Shown here: one piece after another, positions 7,292 to 14,325 of the stretch | Layout of the letters: every line of letters starts with the position of its first letter | Numbering within the stretch: the stretch's first letter is position 1 | Assembly: GCA_033850885.1 (NCBI GenBank) | Contig: JAWWPG010000007.1 | Location: 1-31,026 of the forward strand | DNA length: 31,026 bases | Direction: 5' to 3' | DNA from: JAWWPG01 sp033850885 | GTDB lineage: Bacteria > Actinomycetota > Actinomycetes > Propionibacteriales > Nocardioidaceae | Made by a program: the position numbers and the translations under genes | The notes under the pieces: generated by a model | What the model was told of the DNA's origin: nothing | Database searches by the model: none | The model's input: the letters and a program-made list of their open reading frames with translations, nothing else

Positions 7292-7527
7292 GCCTCGCCG
7301 CCCTCCGCGACAGCCAGGCGACGGTCCTGACCATCACCCAGACAGCGGCCGTCCTCGAGGACATCGAGGGCAAGCGCCCCGACGAGCGCACGATCCGGCG
7401 CGCCTGTGAACGGGGTCAGCTCCCGTGTGTGCGGGTGGGAGCCCGACTTTATGTCCCGCGGCTTGCGCTGCTTGAGCTCCTGGGAGGTGCTAACCCCAGC
7501 CGGACAGACCAGTGGCCAGATCCGTAG
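7288..7527 (+). CDS. Excisionase-like (MerR/Xis-type winged helix) DNA-binding protein
   Basis: 79 aa. The sequence TITQTAAVLEDIEGKRPDER, then TIRRACERGQLPCVRVGARL and YVPRLALLELL, has the layout of the helix-turn-helix used by phage excisionases and related recombination directionality factors: two short helices, a wing around the basic RVGARLYV, and a terminal helix. ATGA overlap with the XRE gene shows coupled expression. A directionality role for the integrase is likely but not proven; a replication-initiation accessory or regulator is possible. Confidence 0.72.
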   Translation: MSLAALRDSQATVLTITQTAAVLEDIEGKRPDERTIRRACERGQLPCVRVGARLYVPRLALLELLGGANPSRTDQWPDP

Positions 7528-7539
7528 ACCTGGCCACTG
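7510..7539. promoter_or_regulatory. Perfect 10-bp hairpin across the excisionase-like stop codon
   Basis: CAGTGGCCAG (7510-7519) and CTGGCCACTG (7530-7539) are exact inverse complements around a 10-nt loop that contains the stop codon at 7525-7527. There is no T run. About 125 bp of untranslated DNA follow before the next confident start. It could be an intrinsic terminator lacking a U tract, an attenuator that sets early versus late expression, or a protein-binding site. Confidence 0.45.
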
Positions 7540-7664
7540 TCGACTCCTCCGCCGCCACAGCCGAGAAGGTGTGATCCCACCCGATGATAAACCCGCCACT
7601 CCCCCAACAGCCACACGACGACCTCCCCGGCCGTCGTCAACCTCTTGGCCGTCAGGAGCGCGCC

Positions 7665-8111
7665 GTGACTGGACTCTTCGAGCGGTTCGTCCACGACCAG
7701 GCCGCCGGTGCCGCTGAGGAAGCCGAGGAGCTCCTCGAACGCTCCGGGATACGTGCACCCGCCGGCCACCCCGGAGCCGCGCAGATCGTCGCACGGTTCC
7801 GTGAGCTCGCCTCCGGGACAACTCTCCGCCCCTGCGCGCATCTCCGCCCAGACGCCCCCGCCGTGTCGGTCTGGACGCCAACCACACATGGCGACCTCCT
7901 GAGCTGCCGCGGGTGTGCGCCGCCGGCGCCAACCGTCGACCTGCCCAATCCACCTGTCCCAGCACGGTGCGACGTCTGCGGGGGCACTATGACCAGCTCG
8001 AAGCGGATCCTCGCTGACCGGGTCGGTTGTGTCCTCGTGGTCTGGACCGAATGCGTCACGTGCTTGGGCACCGAACCTGTTTGCCTCGAGCCCGTCGAGG
8101 ATCCGCGATGA
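7665..8111 (+). CDS. Small Cys-rich (zinc-ribbon-like) hypothetical protein
   Basis: 148 aa when started at the GTG at 7665, which has AGGAG 6 nt upstream. A longer frame from 7584 begins with low-quality sequence. The N-terminal third is helical and acidic (GLFERFVHDQAAGAAEEAEE). The C-terminal half has paired cysteines: CAHL, CRGC, CDVC and CVTC, so one or two zinc ribbons are likely. No family is recognised. It overlaps the next gene by ATGA and belongs to the early operon between regulator and RepA-type ATPase, where phages often carry small DNA-metabolism or anti-host proteins. Confidence 0.7.
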   Translation: MTGLFERFVHDQAAGAAEEAEELLERSGIRAPAGHPGAAQIVARFRELASGTTLRPCAHLRPDAPAVSVWTPTTHGDLLSCRGCAPPAPTVDLPNPPVPARCDVCGGTMTSSKRILADRVGCVLVVWTECVTCLGTEPVCLEPVEDPR

Positions 8112-8326
8112 GCAACCGGAGGCGCAGCGGAACCGTACGGATTGCTCGACAAGACGCCAGACGCGCAGCCCGCTGCCCCGACTGCGACAGCGACGTCAGG
8201 ATCCGCCGGTGGGAGCCCGGACGCCTCGCACACATCGAGGTGCATCACTCGGACGGCTGCCCCTGGTTCAGAGCCCGCGGTGAGCATCGGCTCGTGCGGC
8301 TCCTGCCCTCCGGGACGATCACGTGA
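8108..8326 (+). CDS. 72-aa basic protein with putative zinc site
   Basis: Starts MSNRRRSGTVRIARQDARRA and contains CPDC, followed by HIEVHHSDGCPW, a Cys/His arrangement that could bind one zinc ion. It is strongly basic, so nucleic-acid contact is plausible. The ATG overlaps the preceding stop (ATGA) and its own stop overlaps the next GTG. No family is recognised. The chosen start discards an upstream in-frame extension that lies inside the previous gene. Confidence 0.68.
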   Translation: MSNRRRSGTVRIARQDARRAARCPDCDSDVRIRRWEPGRLAHIEVHHSDGCPWFRARGEHRLVRLLPSGTIT

Positions 8327-8631
8327 ACCCCAACCAGCCCGAGCAGCTCCTGACAAGGCATCACATCCTTGGGGCCTTCAATGCTGCAGCCGCTGCCGGT
8401 TGGCGGCGACGAGCCGCCGAGTTCGACCGGGCCGCGCCACGACGCAGCGACCACCACGGGAACGCCACAGCCGCCCAGCTCTCCGCCGCCTGGAACCGAT
8501 GCAGGGCATCCGCTGAAGCCTGCCGGGCCGCTGCTGACCTCATCGATCGGTACGGCCTCAGCCCAGATGTCCTCGACGAGCTCGACGCCACACTCAAGCA
8601 GCTACAGCCCGCTTCGCGGAGGGCTGCCTGA
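8323..8631 (+). CDS. Hypothetical alanine-rich helical protein upstream of the RepA-type ATPase
   Basis: 102 aa beginning at a GTG that overlaps the previous stop. It is mostly helical (HILGAFNAAAAAGWRRRAAE, ACRAAADLIDRYG, VLDELDATLKQLQ). No motif or family is recognised. Its stop overlaps the ATG of the ATPase gene (TGATG), so it should be produced with it and could be a replication accessory protein; that is only positional inference. Confidence 0.65.
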   Translation: MNPNQPEQLLTRHHILGAFNAAAAAGWRRRAAEFDRAAPRRSDHHGNATAAQLSAAWNRCRASAEACRAAADLIDRYGLSPDVLDELDATLKQLQPASRRAA

Positions 8632-9989
8632 TGGCGCACGACTTCGACCCGCGGACCGACGATCCGGCACCAGACGACGAATCCACACTCGCCGCCGACC
8701 AAGCCGCGAAGTACGCGCGTGCAGTTGATTCGCGCGCCTACACGCTGCGTGTTGAGGAAGACGCCCGAGCCAAGGTCGCAGCCGAGAAGCTTCGGCAATC
8801 AGACTTCAGCGGGCTCTACCTGAACCGGGCAGACCTGCGGAACCTCCCCCAGGTCGAGCCTCTCATCGCAGACGTCCTGCCCCGGCACACCTACTGCATC
8901 CTCAGCGGCCGTGACCATTCCTTCAAGTCGTTCACCGCGCTCGACTGGGGATGCTGCCTGGCGACCGGGAAAGCCTGGCAGCATCACGTCGTCGAGCCGA
9001 TCCGGGTGCTCTACATCGTCGGTGAGGGCGCCTACGGCATCGCCAATCGCATCGACGCCTGGGAGCATTACCACGAACACCCCATCGACCCGGACGCCCT
9101 AACCATCCGCCGAACCGCACTCAACATGCACAACCCCGGGCCTGCGTTCACCGACCTGCTCGCACGCATCAAGGCCGGCAGCTACGGCCTCGTCATCATC
9201 GACACCCTCCGCAGGGTCTCCGGTGCCGCCGACGGCAACACCTCCGAAATGGGCGCAGTCGTCGACAACTTCGACCGGGTCAAGGCATCCACAACAGACG
9301 GGAGTGTCCTCGTCGTCGCCCACACCGACAAGGGCGACAACGACACCCGCGGCTACTCAGGCATCGAGGACGACGCCGACGTCGTCTGGCACGCCAAACG
9401 CGACGAGCAACGCATCGAGCTACAGAACACCAAGATGAAAGACGGCCCCGGCGGCCTCACCCTTTACCTCAACGCCATCCCGTCAGAGCGCTCCATCGTC
9501 CTCGACACCGGCGCCGCCATCGTCGACGCCCAACGCTTCACAGAAGCCCAGAACCGGATCCTCGAAACCCTCCGCGACCAGTTCCCCGACGGCGCCTTCG
9601 GCGGCAAGCTCCTGACAGCCACCAAGCTCCCTGACAGCTCCTACTACCGCGCCGCCAAGGAACTCCGACAGACCGGAATCATCGTCAACACAGGCTCCAA
9701 GACCCGACCCTTCCTCGAGTTGGCCGAAACCGTCGACTCCCAGACACTCCCATACGGAGAAACCCCACCTGACCAGGGAGACTCCCACGACTCCCAGGCA
9801 CTCTCAGAACGACTCCCAACACTTCCTCTCACTCCCACGACTCTTAGGAGTGGGAGTGGTGAGAGTCGAGAGCGAGAGCAAGAGACCAAACCATGCCAAG
9901 ACTGCAACACCCCCATCCCCACCCACCAAACCCGCTGCACCCCCTGCACCTACACGTTCGCCGAAAACAACCGAGGAGCAGCATCATGA
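8631..9989 (+). CDS. RepA-type AAA ATPase / replicative helicase of the element
   Basis: 452 aa with a RecA-like ATPase core: Walker A GRDHSFKS (residues 93-100, with Phe instead of the usual second Gly), GEGAYGIANRI (about 131-141), and Walker B GLVIID ending in Asp191. The later AHTDKGDN and GYSGIEDDADVVW match the sensor region of RepA/RSF1010-like phage and plasmid helicases. Residues about 310-365 read as a winged helix, and the tail ends in a CxxC...CxxC zinc ribbon (CQDCNTP, CTPC). It probably loads or is the replicative helicase for autonomous replication after excision. An iteron-like array lies within codons about 369-405. Confidence 0.85.
   Translation: MAHDFDPRTDDPAPDDESTLAADQAAKYARAVDSRAYTLRVEEDARAKVAAEKLRQSDFSGLYLNRADLRNLPQVEPLIADVLPRHTYCILSGRDHSFKSFTALDWGCCLATGKAWQHHVVEPIRVLYIVGEGAYGIANRIDAWEHYHEHPIDPDALTIRRTALNMHNPGPAFTDLLARIKAGSYGLVIIDTLRRVSGAADGNTSEMGAVVDNFDRVKASTTDGSVLVVAHTDKGDNDTRGYSGIEDDADVVWHAKRDEQRIELQNTKMKDGPGGLTLYLNAIPSERSIVLDTGAAIVDAQRFTEAQNRILETLRDQFPDGAFGGKLLTATKLPDSSYYRAAKELRQTGIIVNTGSKTRPFLELAETVDSQTLPYGETPPDQGDSHDSQALSERLPTLPLTPTTLRSGSGESREREQETKPCQDCNTPIPTHQTRCTPCTYTFAENNRGAAS
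9735..9846 (+). repeat. Iteron-like array of ACTCCCA repeats, candidate replication origin
   Basis: Near-identical octamers GACTCCCA or CACTCCCA start at 9735, 9745, 9780, 9789, 9811 and 9830; degenerate copies start at 9799, 9820 and 9839. Steps are mostly 9-12 bp, about one helical turn. Because steps are not multiples of 3, copies fall in different codon phases (DSQ, TLP, DSH, RLP), so the repetition is not produced by a repeated peptide. Position inside the 3' end of a RepA-type gene fits an origin recognised by that protein. Function is inference. Confidence 0.55.
9826..9865. other. Stem-loop at the end of the iteron-like array
   Basis: CTCTCACTCCCA (9826-9837) pairs with the segment TGGGAGTGGTGAGAG (9851-9865) apart from a 3-nt bulge; inside it CTC (9841-9843) and GAG (9848-9850) can also pair. 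It overlaps the last two array units and is within the ATPase coding region. Such a cruciform could be an origin element or a messenger structure. Confidence 0.4.
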
Positions 9990-10228
9990 CCTCCGGCCGC
10001 TCGGGCAGCCTTGCCTCTTTGTCGATGTGCCGGAACTCCCCGCGCGCGATGCCTTGTGTGGCAGCGTTTCTGACCCTTGTGCACGAGAGCGGGGTATCAC
10101 GGCTGGTATCACAGGTGCCGTGGAGGCCTTGCCCGGGTGGGAGTTCACGCTCAACTGAGGCTGTGTCGAGTGGGGATCAGCAGTCCCCCCTCATGGCTCA
10201 TCACGCCGTCTTGACGGGGGTGTTGTGA
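9986..10228 (+). CDS. Small hypothetical protein between the ATPase and terminase genes
   Basis: 80 aa, no family recognised and somewhat low complexity (MTSGRSGSLASLSMCRNSPR at the start). Coding status rests on context: the ATG overlaps the ATPase stop (ATGA), GAGGAG lies upstream at good spacing, and its stop overlaps the next start (TGATG). Composition is less convincing than its neighbours, so it may instead be untranslated or carry a frameshift. Confidence 0.45.
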   Translation: MTSGRSGSLASLSMCRNSPRAMPCVAAFLTLVHESGVSRLVSQVPWRPCPGGSSRSTEAVSSGDQQSPLMAHHAVLTGVL

Positions 10229-10428
10229 TGCCTCGCCGCAATCGCAACCGTCGGCCGGCGGTCCGGCCACGACCACAGCCCCACGTCGATGAGCCTGACC
10301 GTGGGTCGGGTGCCCGGTCGTTGTCTGCTGCCGAGCTGGAAAGGATGGCGCAGCGTCTCGTGGATGACGGTCTTGCGCCGCGTGCGGTCTTGACGAAGCC
10401 GCCGCGTGAGGATGGGGAGTTGCGGTGA
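10228..10428 (+). CDS. Small basic hypothetical protein before the terminase genes
   Basis: 66 aa starting MPRRNRNRRPAVRPRPQPHV, then a short helical segment SLSAAELERMAQRLVDDGLA. The N-terminus is highly basic and should bind nucleic acid. ATG at 10228 is preferred over the GTG at 10225 because the GGGGG ribosome site is better spaced. It overlaps the small terminase gene (GTGA). Small proteins of this type often sit directly before terminase in actinophages; the function is unknown. Confidence 0.6.
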   Translation: MPRRNRNRRPAVRPRPQPHVDEPDRGSGARSLSAAELERMAQRLVDDGLAPRAVLTKPPREDGELR

Positions 10429-10946
10429 CCGACGTGTGGGTGCCGGAGTTCGAGGGGCAGCGGCCACCGTTCCAGCCGGGGAACCGTGTGTCGGTAGGGA
10501 ATCGTGGGCTGCTGAAGCATGGTGCCTATTCGCCGCGACGGGTTGATTCGTTGGCCACCGAGATCATGACGTCTCTGCTCGGTGACGAGGACCTGGCCTA
10601 CTTGGGGCAGTCCCGCTGGCGTCTGTCGTTGCTCGCCTTGTGTCGGGCTGAGGCACAAGTCCAGTTGTTCAGTGAGTACATCGCGGACGCTGCCCTGGCG
10701 GCCGGGAATGGGGTTGGGGATCTGACCGCCGAGGACATGCACGCTGCGTATCTCGGTCTGCATCGGGCTGAGGCGAGGGCGACGACGCAGCGGACGCGGC
10801 TCGGGCTCGACCCGTTGAGCGCAAGCCGGCTCGGTGCCTACCGCGCGTCGGAAGCGCTCGACACGGCTCGGCTCATGCAGCAGTTGGAGAAGGCGGAGCG
10901 GGATCAACGGGGCAAGGGCGAGGATGGCGACGATGGCCCTGAGTGA
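10425..10946 (+). CDS. Probable terminase small subunit
   Basis: 173 aa. The opening FQPGNRVSVGNRGLLKHGAY followed by SPRRVDSLA is typical of actinophage small terminase proteins, which recognise the packaging site and stimulate the large subunit. The rest is helical, with a long charged helix at the end (LMQQLEKAERDQRGKGEDGD). It starts at a GTG with GGGGAG upstream, overlaps the previous stop, and its end overlaps the large terminase start by 23 nt. Order and overlap support the assignment; sequence similarity alone would be moderate. Confidence 0.72.
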   Translation: MTDVWVPEFEGQRPPFQPGNRVSVGNRGLLKHGAYSPRRVDSLATEIMTSLLGDEDLAYLGQSRWRLSLLALCRAEAQVQLFSEYIADAALAAGNGVGDLTAEDMHAAYLGLHRAEARATTQRTRLGLDPLSASRLGAYRASEALDTARLMQQLEKAERDQRGKGEDGDDGPE

Positions 10947-12357
10947 CGATGCGACGGCGACGATTGACCGAGCTCGAAGGGATCCAGCGTTCTTCGCGGA
11001 GGCGTTGATCGGGCATCCGCTTTGGGCGCATCAGCTTGAGGTGGTCGAATCGCCGGCTCGTTATCGCGTGATCGCAGCGGGAAGACGCGCGGGCAAGACG
11101 CGCGTGTTCGGTGTGCTGTCGTTGCACAAGGCGTTCTCCCAGGCCCGGTCGAAGGTGCTGATCGTGTCGGCGGGTGACCGGGCGAGCAAGCGCATGTTCG
11201 CTGACGTGGCAGGAATGGCTGCCAACGCTCCGCTCCTGGCCGGGTCAGTGGCCGACGAGACAACGTCGCTGCTGACCTTGACCAACGGTTCGACGATCGA
11301 GTGTGTGCCGGCGTCGATGGCTCAGGTGCGCTCGGCGGAAAGCGACCTGCTCATCATCGACGAGGCAGGTTTCGTTCCTCAGGCCATATTTGACGCGGCT
11401 GAGCCGACGGTCGTTGCACGGAAGGGCTCCCGGGTGTTGATCTGCTCGACGCCCTGGGGTACGAGCCAGCATTTCTTCCGGCAGTTGTGGCGCCGCGGTA
11501 TGGACGCCCCCGACGAGAAGGTCACGTCGTGGCACTGGCCGTCGACTGTCTCCCCGCTGGTCGACCAGGAGCTGCTTGAGGACATCAAGGGTCGGACGGC
11601 GCCGCTGACCTACGCCCGGGAGTACCTTGCGGAGTTCGTGGATGAGGTTGGGGCGTACTTCACGATGGCCGAGCTCGAGGCGGCGATCGACGATGAGCAT
11701 CCCCTGGTCGATCCGGACGTCGAGGAGCCGGCGGTGACGTGCCCCCTCGGCCAGGTGGTTGGTGGGGTGGACTGGGGTTTCCGGCGGGATGCGAATGCGC
11801 TGGTGGTTGTCGGTGCGCTCTCGGAGTTGGACGAGAAGGGCCGGGTTCGGTATTGGCTGCCGTGGTTGGAGGAGCGGTTCGATCTGTCTTATGAGACGTG
11901 GGTGGAGCGGTTGGTGTGGCTGTCGTCTCGGTTCGTGTTTGGGCGCCTGTCGGCGGAGACGAATGGGGTGGGGCAGATGCCGGCGCAGGTGCTCGCTCGG
12001 CAGATGTGGAAGGCCGGTCGGGGTGGCGTGGTGGAAGGTGTGACGACGACGGCGCGGCTCAAGGAAGATGCGTTCGGGTTCTTGAAACTGCTGCTGTCGC
12101 AGGGTCGGCTGCGTCTGCCGCGGCATGTGTCGCTGCTCAAGCAGTTGGGGGCTTTGGAGTACACGATGACGGAGTCGGGTCAGTTGCGGATCGCGGTTCC
12201 TGAGACGCAGGGTCATGACGACCTGGCGATGAGTCTGTGTCTGGCGGTGTTGCCGCTGATGGCGGGCGAGTTCGCGCCGGTCGTGGAAACCCTGGTGACG
12301 ATGGATGATCTGGAGCCGGGGTTTGATGCCGAGTTCGACTATTTGGGCGGTTACTGA
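10924..12357 (+). CDS. terL: Phage terminase large subunit (ATPase plus nuclease)
   Basis: Full-length 477-aa packaging motor. The ATPase half has Walker A AAGRRAGKT (residues 51-59), Walker B LLIIDEA (Asp146, catalytic Glu147) and coupling motif CSTPWGT (about 174-180). The RNase H-like nuclease half has its acidic residues in VDWGF (Asp283), SAETNGVGQ (Glu345) and HDD (about 433). All key residues are present, so the protein should cut and pump DNA into a prohead. The ATG at 10924 is chosen for AAGGG at proper spacing; an ATG 9 nt later is possible. Downstream, where portal and capsid genes normally follow, there is only an opposite-strand cassette. Confidence 0.95.
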   Translation: MATMALSDDATATIDRARRDPAFFAEALIGHPLWAHQLEVVESPARYRVIAAGRRAGKTRVFGVLSLHKAFSQARSKVLIVSAGDRASKRMFADVAGMAANAPLLAGSVADETTSLLTLTNGSTIECVPASMAQVRSAESDLLIIDEAGFVPQAIFDAAEPTVVARKGSRVLICSTPWGTSQHFFRQLWRRGMDAPDEKVTSWHWPSTVSPLVDQELLEDIKGRTAPLTYAREYLAEFVDEVGAYFTMAELEAAIDDEHPLVDPDVEEPAVTCPLGQVVGGVDWGFRRDANALVVVGALSELDEKGRVRYWLPWLEERFDLSYETWVERLVWLSSRFVFGRLSAETNGVGQMPAQVLARQMWKAGRGGVVEGVTTTARLKEDAFGFLKLLLSQGRLRLPRHVSLLKQLGALEYTMTESGQLRIAVPETQGHDDLAMSLCLAVLPLMAGEFAPVVETLVTMDDLEPGFDAEFDYLGGY

Positions 12358-12380
12358 GCGCAATGGTTGCAGCTGAGCGG

Positions 12381-12908
12381 TCAGACAGAGACGCGTTTGT
12401 CGAACGACGTGTCGAGGAAAGGCCGGCCGCCTTCCGACCGCCAGGAGATTCGTTGCCGGATGTGCAGCGTCGGTACGCTGATGAAGGCGATTCCGGAGCT
12501 GATGCCGCGCTCGAAGGTCTCTTGGCTGGCCACTCTGGCGATGTGAGCGGGTTGGGTGAGGTCGAACCGGATGGGCTCGCGGGGCGCGACAGCGTCACGG
12601 TCTTGGGTCATCCGTTGCTGATCGATGTCGAGGGTGATCTGTACGTCATGGGCGGTGTCCTGGCCCACGTTTTCGATGACCCAGGAGTTGCTGGCCTCGT
12701 CGAAGATTTGAGTCCATTCGACGTCGCTGCGCTCGAGTTGTATGTCGTACAACCGGCGGCCGCGCTGGTCGGCCGCTTCGGCGATCGTGTTGGCTTCGCG
12801 TGCCTCTTCGACGGCCTGGCCGGCGTGGCGGATTGCGATGAAGGCTGGGATGAGCCCCGCCGCGGCGATGATTACCGCGGCGATGGCGACCCAGAGTCCG
12901 GCGTCCAT
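12381..12908 (-). CDS. Membrane-anchored hypothetical protein, second gene of the antisense cassette
   Basis: 175 aa. One N-terminal membrane helix (VAIAAVIIAAAGLIPAFIAI, residues about 7-27) is followed by a helical linker (RHAGQAVEEAREANTIAEAA) and a beta-rich soluble domain (SWVIENVGQDTAHDVQITLD continuing to RISWRSEGGRPF) that resembles an immunoglobulin-like fold. Its ATG overlaps the stop of the winged-helix gene (ATGA), so the two are a coupled pair transcribed against the terminase and tail genes. No family is recognised. It could be an effector, an exclusion protein or a stress sensor; none can be preferred. Confidence 0.7.
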   Translation of the reverse strand: MDAGLWVAIAAVIIAAAGLIPAFIAIRHAGQAVEEAREANTIAEAADQRGRRLYDIQLERSDVEWTQIFDEASNSWVIENVGQDTAHDVQITLDIDQQRMTQDRDAVAPREPIRFDLTQPAHIARVASQETFERGISSGIAFISVPTLHIRQRISWRSEGGRPFLDTSFDKRVSV

Positions 12909-13357
12909 CAGTGGAGCTGGCCGCCGAGCGCTGCGGTTGCGAGCGCTATGCCGATGGTGCCGCTGGCGTTGCCGATGAGGTCTCGGATCCGCTGGGCCCG
13001 AGTGCGAGTGTCCTGGTCTTCGTCAGTGTTGGCGGCGATCATCTCGAGCGCCTGGATCATGCGGTCGAGGGCGGTCTCTGGTGTTGGCCAGGAGCCGGCG
13101 AGTTCGCGGGCGCGGCCGGAGACGTTGGAGATGCGCCGGATGCTTTCGCCCCACGAGTGTGGGAGCTGCTCGATCAGGTGGTCGCCGGTAAGGGCTCTGA
13201 CTGCGCTGATGACGTCTTCCTGGGGAAGACCGGTAGCGTCCACGAGCTGCTGGAGGCTGACTCCGGAGAATTCGGTGTCTCGGTCGACGCCGGTGACGAC
13301 TGCCCGCAGTACGGGCAGGTCGCGGCTCTCGAAGGTGTCTGGCAGGGGTTCGGTCAT
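12908..13357 (-). CDS. Winged-helix protein with C-terminal hydrophobic segment, first gene of the antisense cassette
   Basis: 149 aa from the ATG at 13357, which has GAGGAG upstream; a longer frame from 13684 is arginine-rich antisense sequence. Residues about 12-80 resemble a winged helix (VSLQQLVDATGLPQEDVISA, VRALTGDHLIEQL, then a wing around SIRRISNVSGRARELAG). Next come an amphipathic helix (WPTPETALDRMIQALEMIAA), a basic repeat-like stretch and a final hydrophobic segment (SGTIGIALATAALGG). I recall similar actinobacterial hypothetical proteins with a PTPE-type motif and terminal hydrophobic segment, of unknown function. Placement suggests a cargo module under its own promoter. Confidence 0.7.
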   Translation of the reverse strand: MTEPLPDTFESRDLPVLRAVVTGVDRDTEFSGVSLQQLVDATGLPQEDVISAVRALTGDHLIEQLPHSWGESIRRISNVSGRARELAGSWPTPETALDRMIQALEMIAANTDEDQDTRTRAQRIRDLIGNASGTIGIALATAALGGQLH

Positions 13358-13420
13358 GGAGCGCTCCTCTTGGCGGCGATGCCACGACGTTAGCGCCCGT
13401 CCCGGTTGGGGCGCGGAGCG

Positions 13421-13861
13421 ATGACGCATCAGTTGGGTGCGCACGTGCCCCCGGTAGCTGCATTGTGGCTGTGGGGGAGGTTCGGGGACCAGCTGGTCGA
13501 GGCGATTGAGCGGTTCGAGAAGCACGGGGATCCGAGGACGGCGGCGGCGTTGAGGTTCGCGTTGGCGGAAATTGAGACGGCGGCTGCTGGGGTGTCTGTG
13601 AGCGTGGATCTGACCCCGGACGTTTCCGCGGCCGGAAACGCGGAAACGGCGGTTGGGGTCGTTGTGGCAGCGTCTTCGGTGCATTGCGGTTCTCCTCGAT
13701 TGACCCCCGCCGAGGCGGCTGACAGCACCGGCTTGTCCGATCGGCAGATCAGAAATCTGTGCGCCGATGGGAGGCTGGAAGCCACGAAGGATCGGCGGGG
13801 GTCATGGGAGATCGACGCATCGTCGGTTCACGGCTACGCAGCGAGGAAGAGGTCACGATGA
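13421..13861 (+). CDS. Protein with C-terminal excisionase-type helix-turn-helix
   Basis: 146 aa. The N-terminal half is helical (WLWGRFGDQLVEAIERFEKH, TAAALRFALAEIETAAAG). The C-terminal part, residues about 96-143, is a MerR/Xis-like DNA-binding domain: LTPAEAADSTGLSDRQIRNL, then CADGRLEATKDRRGSWEIDA. The ATG at 13421 follows GGAG at short spacing; an upstream in-frame TTG at 13406 is an alternative. It overlaps the next gene by ATGA and opens the second rightward run that ends in the tape measure gene, so it may regulate those late genes. Such a domain is unusual in a structural-gene cluster. Confidence 0.7.
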   Translation: MTHQLGAHVPPVAALWLWGRFGDQLVEAIERFEKHGDPRTAAALRFALAEIETAAAGVSVSVDLTPDVSAAGNAETAVGVVVAASSVHCGSPRLTPAEAADSTGLSDRQIRNLCADGRLEATKDRRGSWEIDASSVHGYAARKRSR

Positions 13862-14325
13862 CAGCAGAGTTCAGCGAAGCCGACATGGACGCCGCCATCG
13901 CGCGTGCGTTCGGCCGTCGCGATCGCCGGCAAGGCAAGGCCGGCGAGGCGCAGTTGGAGGTCCGGATCGCCGAGGCGTTCGGTCGTGACCCAGCGGCCTG
14001 GGCCGTGGAGGAGGTCGAGCGTGGCCCGGCTGCCTCTCCGGGTGACCCGGTTGTCGCTGGCCTGGTCCAGGAGGTTGCCGTGTTGGCGCGGACGAAGCTG
14101 GGTTTGTCGGAGGCACGGGCGAATCTGCATGCACAGTCTGAGGCGTTGGCCGCTCGAGAGTTTTCACCTTCGGTGGCTGAGGCGGTGGTGAAGCTTCGGG
14201 CGTACCGTGACCAGCTCCGCGGCGGTGTCTCTGCCGGCAGGGCGATGTCGGATGCGGAGCTCGACCGGGTAATCGAAGAGGCGTTCCGTAGGCAGGCCGG
14301 ATCTGCCGGCCAGGGGCAGTCATGA
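13858..14325 (+). CDS. Small acidic helical protein upstream of the tape measure gene
   Basis: 155 aa, no family recognised. It contains what looks like an internal echo: DMDAAIARAFGRRDR (about 9-23), RIAEAFGRD (about 36-44) and ELDRVIEEAFRRQAG (about 134-148), each an Ile/Val-x-x-Ala-Phe helix. The region about 80-125 is alanine-rich and helical. It occupies the place where tail assembly chaperones usually precede the tape measure gene, but I see no clear slippery heptamer at its end. ATGA overlaps on both sides show tight coupling. Confidence 0.68.
   Translation: MTAEFSEADMDAAIARAFGRRDRRQGKAGEAQLEVRIAEAFGRDPAAWAVEEVERGPAASPGDPVVAGLVQEVAVLARTKLGLSEARANLHAQSEALAAREFSPSVAEAVVKLRAYRDQLRGGVSAGRAMSDAELDRVIEEAFRRQAGSAGQGQS

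Noticed and set aside
9735..9846. A CRISPR array for the short repeats.
   Set aside because: Units are 8 bp at about 10-bp steps without unique spacers, inside a coding region; no cas genes are present.
11245..12363. A 372-aa minus-strand frame opposite the terminase large subunit.
   Set aside because: Arg/His/Gln-rich shadow of a gene whose catalytic motifs are all intact on the plus strand.
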